Part shown: positions 61,990 through 64,000 of the stretch, one piece after another | Position numbering within the stretch: position 1 is the first letter of the stretch | Layout: every line of letters starts with the position of its first letter | From: Pirellulaceae bacterium | GTDB lineage: Bacteria > Planctomycetota > Planctomycetia > Pirellulales > Pirellulaceae | Direction: 5' to 3' | Length of the DNA: 64,000 nt | NCBI GenBank assembly: GCA_019636375.1 | Contig: JAHBXS010000004.1 | Coordinates: 124,001 to 188,000 of the forward strand | Translations under genes and position numbers: made by a program | The notes under the pieces: generated by a model | Databases searched by the model: none | The model's input: the letters and a program-made list of their open reading frames with translations, nothing else | Told to the model about the DNA's origin: nothing

Positions 61990-63645
61990 CTATTCACAGC
62001 AAGCCGTATTTTCGTTTAGAACTGATGGAAGGCAAGCGTCCCAATATTTTTCGCGACTCTGTATGTTTGCATTTCTGCATCCACGACTAGGATTTTTGGT
62101 ATAAAATCTCCGTCTGTATTTGACACATTCGTCCCATGACCAGCCCCTCCTCATGGTTGTGTTGAGATCGCAACAGTTGACGTATGCCGCTGCGCGTGCC
62201 TCCATGCACATAGTAATCTCACAATCCTTCCACCATTCCTCAGAACGCTGGGCGTCGCAGGTATCATCAAGTACACAATAGTCTGCGGCGTGAAGAAGTT
62301 CGTGTGCAAATGCGTTGCACAGGTTTGGATTTTGAAGATCAAGTTTAATTCGGTATTCTTTGCATGAATATGTTCCATGACTAAACATTTTTCCGCATAC
62401 CACGCGCGTCGTTCCTCTTGATGAAGTAAAGCAGTCCGCCTGGTAGCGCTCAAGTACGGCAATGAAATTTGGGTCTTTTTTGCATTTTGTTACTAGATCA
62501 ACTCCGTCCTGACTAGAACAACTCTCGTCTACCTGCGGAACCCGATCATTGCATTTTTTATAACATCCTGCAACGTCGCCCATTGTTCCCGCGCTGTGAA
62601 TGTCGATACATCTCAAATAGCAGGGATGGAAAGCATCCATCAATGTTACGTCACTAAACGTTCCCGTAGAATCAACGAACTTGATCACAAAATACGCCCG
62701 ATACAAACTCGTCCCATCGACAAACCCCAGTGGATCGCGTGTGATGAATCTTCCTGCGATGGGGTCGTAGAGGCGGGCGCGGAAGTGGTAGAGGTAGAGG
62801 TCGGGGTCCCATTCGCGGCCGGTGTAGGTGTAGCGGTTGTTGTAACTGCTGGTTGTGCGGAGGGTGCCGTTGGCGGCCATGATCGTTAGTTCGCCATGCG
62901 CGGTGTAGGCGTAGCGTTCGAGGATTGCGCCTGAATGGTTGGTCAAGGCGACAATCGAATATTGTTGGTTGCGGTGGTAGTAGGCGAGGTGCGTTCCCGT
63001 GGTCGGTAGTGTGCTGGCCGTTCCGCCGTGGCGGAGGATCGGTTCGTCGATGTACGAGCCGTAGACGTATCGAAAACTCGGACTGCTGGCCACGGCGCCA
63101 CGCGCGTAGTCGGCGATGGTTTGTTGGCCGGACTGGACGTAGACGACGTTGCCCGACGGGCCGTTGCGAGCGACTCGGCGACCGAGGGCGTCGAACTCGT
63201 AAGTCACTTCTAAACTGGCTGGCGTCCCGTCGGTGTCGGCACCTTTTAAGCGGTTGTCAAAATCCCAACTTAGATTCAGGGCCGGAGCAACCAGACTTGC
63301 CGGGCGCACCGTTTGGTTCCCCTTGGCGTCGTAAGTCAGTGTCCCTGAATTCGTGCCGGTGAACGACGTGAACTCATGTGCCGGGCCGTGGGTCCGGGTT
63401 TGAGTCAGCGGACTGGAGCCCGTTTTATTGAACGTGTTCCAGTCGCCAACCAGCGAGAGGTTCCACGCTTGATTTTGGTTATTATCGCTACGGTTCCAAG
63501 TCGATGGTTTGTTAACAAGGCTGTTAAAATTGGCCGTATTTTTCGACCCAAATGGGCCTCGGAAAGAATAGAATCGATGTCTCCCACCATAAAATAATCG
63601 CGGGTCGTGCGCGAATGTTTCAGGTGTTTTCAAGGAGGAAACCAT
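61990..63645 (-). CDS. Truncated Rhs protein with Cys-rich M76/ATP23-like metallopeptidase domain
   Basis: 551 residues. Residues about 60-330 are Rhs core repeats (NQAWNLSLVGDWNTF, YEFDALGRRVARNG, LERYAYTAHGEL, RYTYTGREWDPDLYLYHFRA) ending at the hallmark RLYDPIAGRFITRDPLGF. After this the variable tip (about 220 residues) contains 21 Cys, two CxxxC pairs (CYLRC, CYKKC), the zinc motif AFAHELLHAADYC and, about 25 residues on, CEITMCMEARAAAYVNCC. HELxHxxDxC followed by CxExRAA is the pattern of peptidase M76 (ATP23). The N-terminus starts abruptly without a signal or ribosome binding site, so this is a truncated tip gene of a polymorphic toxin, with a candidate immunity gene downstream. Confidence 0.85.
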   Translation of the reverse strand: MVSSLKTPETFAHDPRLFYGGRHRFYSFRGPFGSKNTANFNSLVNKPSTWNRSDNNQNQAWNLSLVGDWNTFNKTGSSPLTQTRTHGPAHEFTSFTGTNSGTLTYDAKGNQTVRPASLVAPALNLSWDFDNRLKGADTDGTPASLEVTYEFDALGRRVARNGPSGNVVYVQSGQQTIADYARGAVASSPSFRYVYGSYIDEPILRHGGTASTLPTTGTHLAYYHRNQQYSIVALTNHSGAILERYAYTAHGELTIMAANGTLRTTSSYNNRYTYTGREWDPDLYLYHFRARLYDPIAGRFITRDPLGFVDGTSLYRAYFVIKFVDSTGTFSDVTLMDAFHPCYLRCIDIHSAGTMGDVAGCYKKCNDRVPQVDESCSSQDGVDLVTKCKKDPNFIAVLERYQADCFTSSRGTTRVVCGKMFSHGTYSCKEYRIKLDLQNPNLCNAFAHELLHAADYCVLDDTCDAQRSEEWWKDCEITMCMEARAAAYVNCCDLNTTMRRGWSWDECVKYRRRFYTKNPSRGCRNANIQSREKYWDACLPSVLNENTACCE

Positions 63646-63652
63646 CGTTAAC

Positions 63653-64000
63653 TCATTGATAGTGGTTTCGATTCTGAAACTTTTTCTGAAGCTCCGTCGT
63701 GATCGCTTGAAGTTCCTCTAGGCTTTTTTCATTGAGATCAGACTCGCTCGCTTGGGGAACTCCCAGCAATTTTTGCAGCAAACGAATCGTCTCGATCTTC
63801 CCTTCGATCTTGCCTTCGATCTTGCCTTCGATCTTGCCTTCGATCTTGCCCTCGATCTTGCCCTCGATTTTCCCTTCATCGCGGGCCACATGGACGGCCC
63901 ATTCGTGGTCGCGTATCGCCTTTTCTCGGGCGTCGTACATCTCTTTATCCTCCGTCTTTTCTGAAATCGAAATCAACTGTGTGCTGGCCAACTTAAACGC
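63653..64000 (-). CDS. Rpn/PD-(D/E)XK nuclease-family protein, C-terminal part
   Basis: About 115 residues are visible; the frame is open at base 64000, so the gene begins outside the window (the TTG at 63991 is internal). The visible part is the C-terminal tail typical of the Rpn recombination-promoting nuclease / PD-(D/E)XK transposase-like family: AFKLASTQLISISEKTEDKEMYDAREKAIRDHEW, then seven repeats of GKIE coded by 12-base units (about 63795-63880), then a helix with LLQKLLGVPQASESDL. The catalytic nuclease core lies upstream of the window end. The stop is seven bases before the Rhs start codon. Confidence 0.75.
   Translation of the reverse strand, partial: AFKLASTQLISISEKTEDKEMYDAREKAIRDHEWAVHVARDEGKIEGKIEGKIEGKIEGKIEGKIEGKIETIRLLQKLLGVPQASESDLNEKSLEELQAITTELQKKFQNRNHYQ

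Overview
The window reads as a chromosomal segment of a planctomycete (Planctomycetota, probably Pirellulales-like). The evidence is a formylglycine-type sulfatase fused to an SGNH hydrolase, two PEP-CTERM proteins, many large secreted beta-propeller proteins and lipoproteins, Tat-signal proteins beside TatA-type genes, and tRNA-Ile/tRNA-Ala lying away from any rRNA genes. Base composition looks near 50% G+C, with A+T-rich patches where mobile or repeat DNA sits. The species call is inference; no rRNA gene is present.

1-31 kb is mostly ordinary chromosome. It holds the 3' end of gcvP, an outer-membrane porin-like gene, an S8 protease and a small protein that both end in PEP-CTERM signals, a palindromic MITE-like repeat present twice (one copy split by an IS4-type insertion sequence), an amidase, an operon of secreted propeller and PhnD-like proteins with a probable frameshift junction at an A9 run, the sulfatase and two tatA-like genes, a large thioredoxin-like lipoprotein, a forward run (LarA-like, YgfZ, cyclophilin, nitroreductase), a hybrid histidine kinase, a U32 peptidase and an SGNH hydrolase.

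31-43 kb is an accessory island. It contains a 107/108-bp tandem satellite, a DUF4062 gene, a group II intron remnant, an overlapping gene pair (unknown protein plus FRG domain), two IS110-family transposase remnants in direct orientation, two related addiction modules between them (one toxin broken by a stop codon), a lipoprotein, a PIN-type toxin with its antitoxin, a leucine-rich-repeat protein and a complete group II intron with its reverse transcriptase. The gene content resembles defence and toxin-antitoxin islands.

43-59 kb returns to chromosome: a BNR/sortilin-like propeller protein, an S9 peptidase with three Gln-rich insertions, an M20 peptidase, a conserved secreted protein with a TolC-family gene, tRNA-Ile and tRNA-Ala, ispD, an SRPBCC-GyrI fusion, a Tat-exported isomerase-like protein, TatD and csrA.

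59-64 kb starts with tRNA-Glu, whose 3' end overlaps a tyrosine integrase gene, which points to an integrated element. Beyond it are an Rhs core fragment carrying a long hairpin, then a two-gene unit on the minus strand: a truncated Rhs protein whose Cys-rich C-terminal domain has a HELLH motif and an M76/ATP23-like signature, followed by a small membrane-anchored protein that is a candidate immunity protein. An Rpn-type nuclease gene runs off the window end.

The strongest leads are the Rhs-M76 toxin-like pair, the A9 frameshift fusion, and the DUF4062/FRG/TA island.
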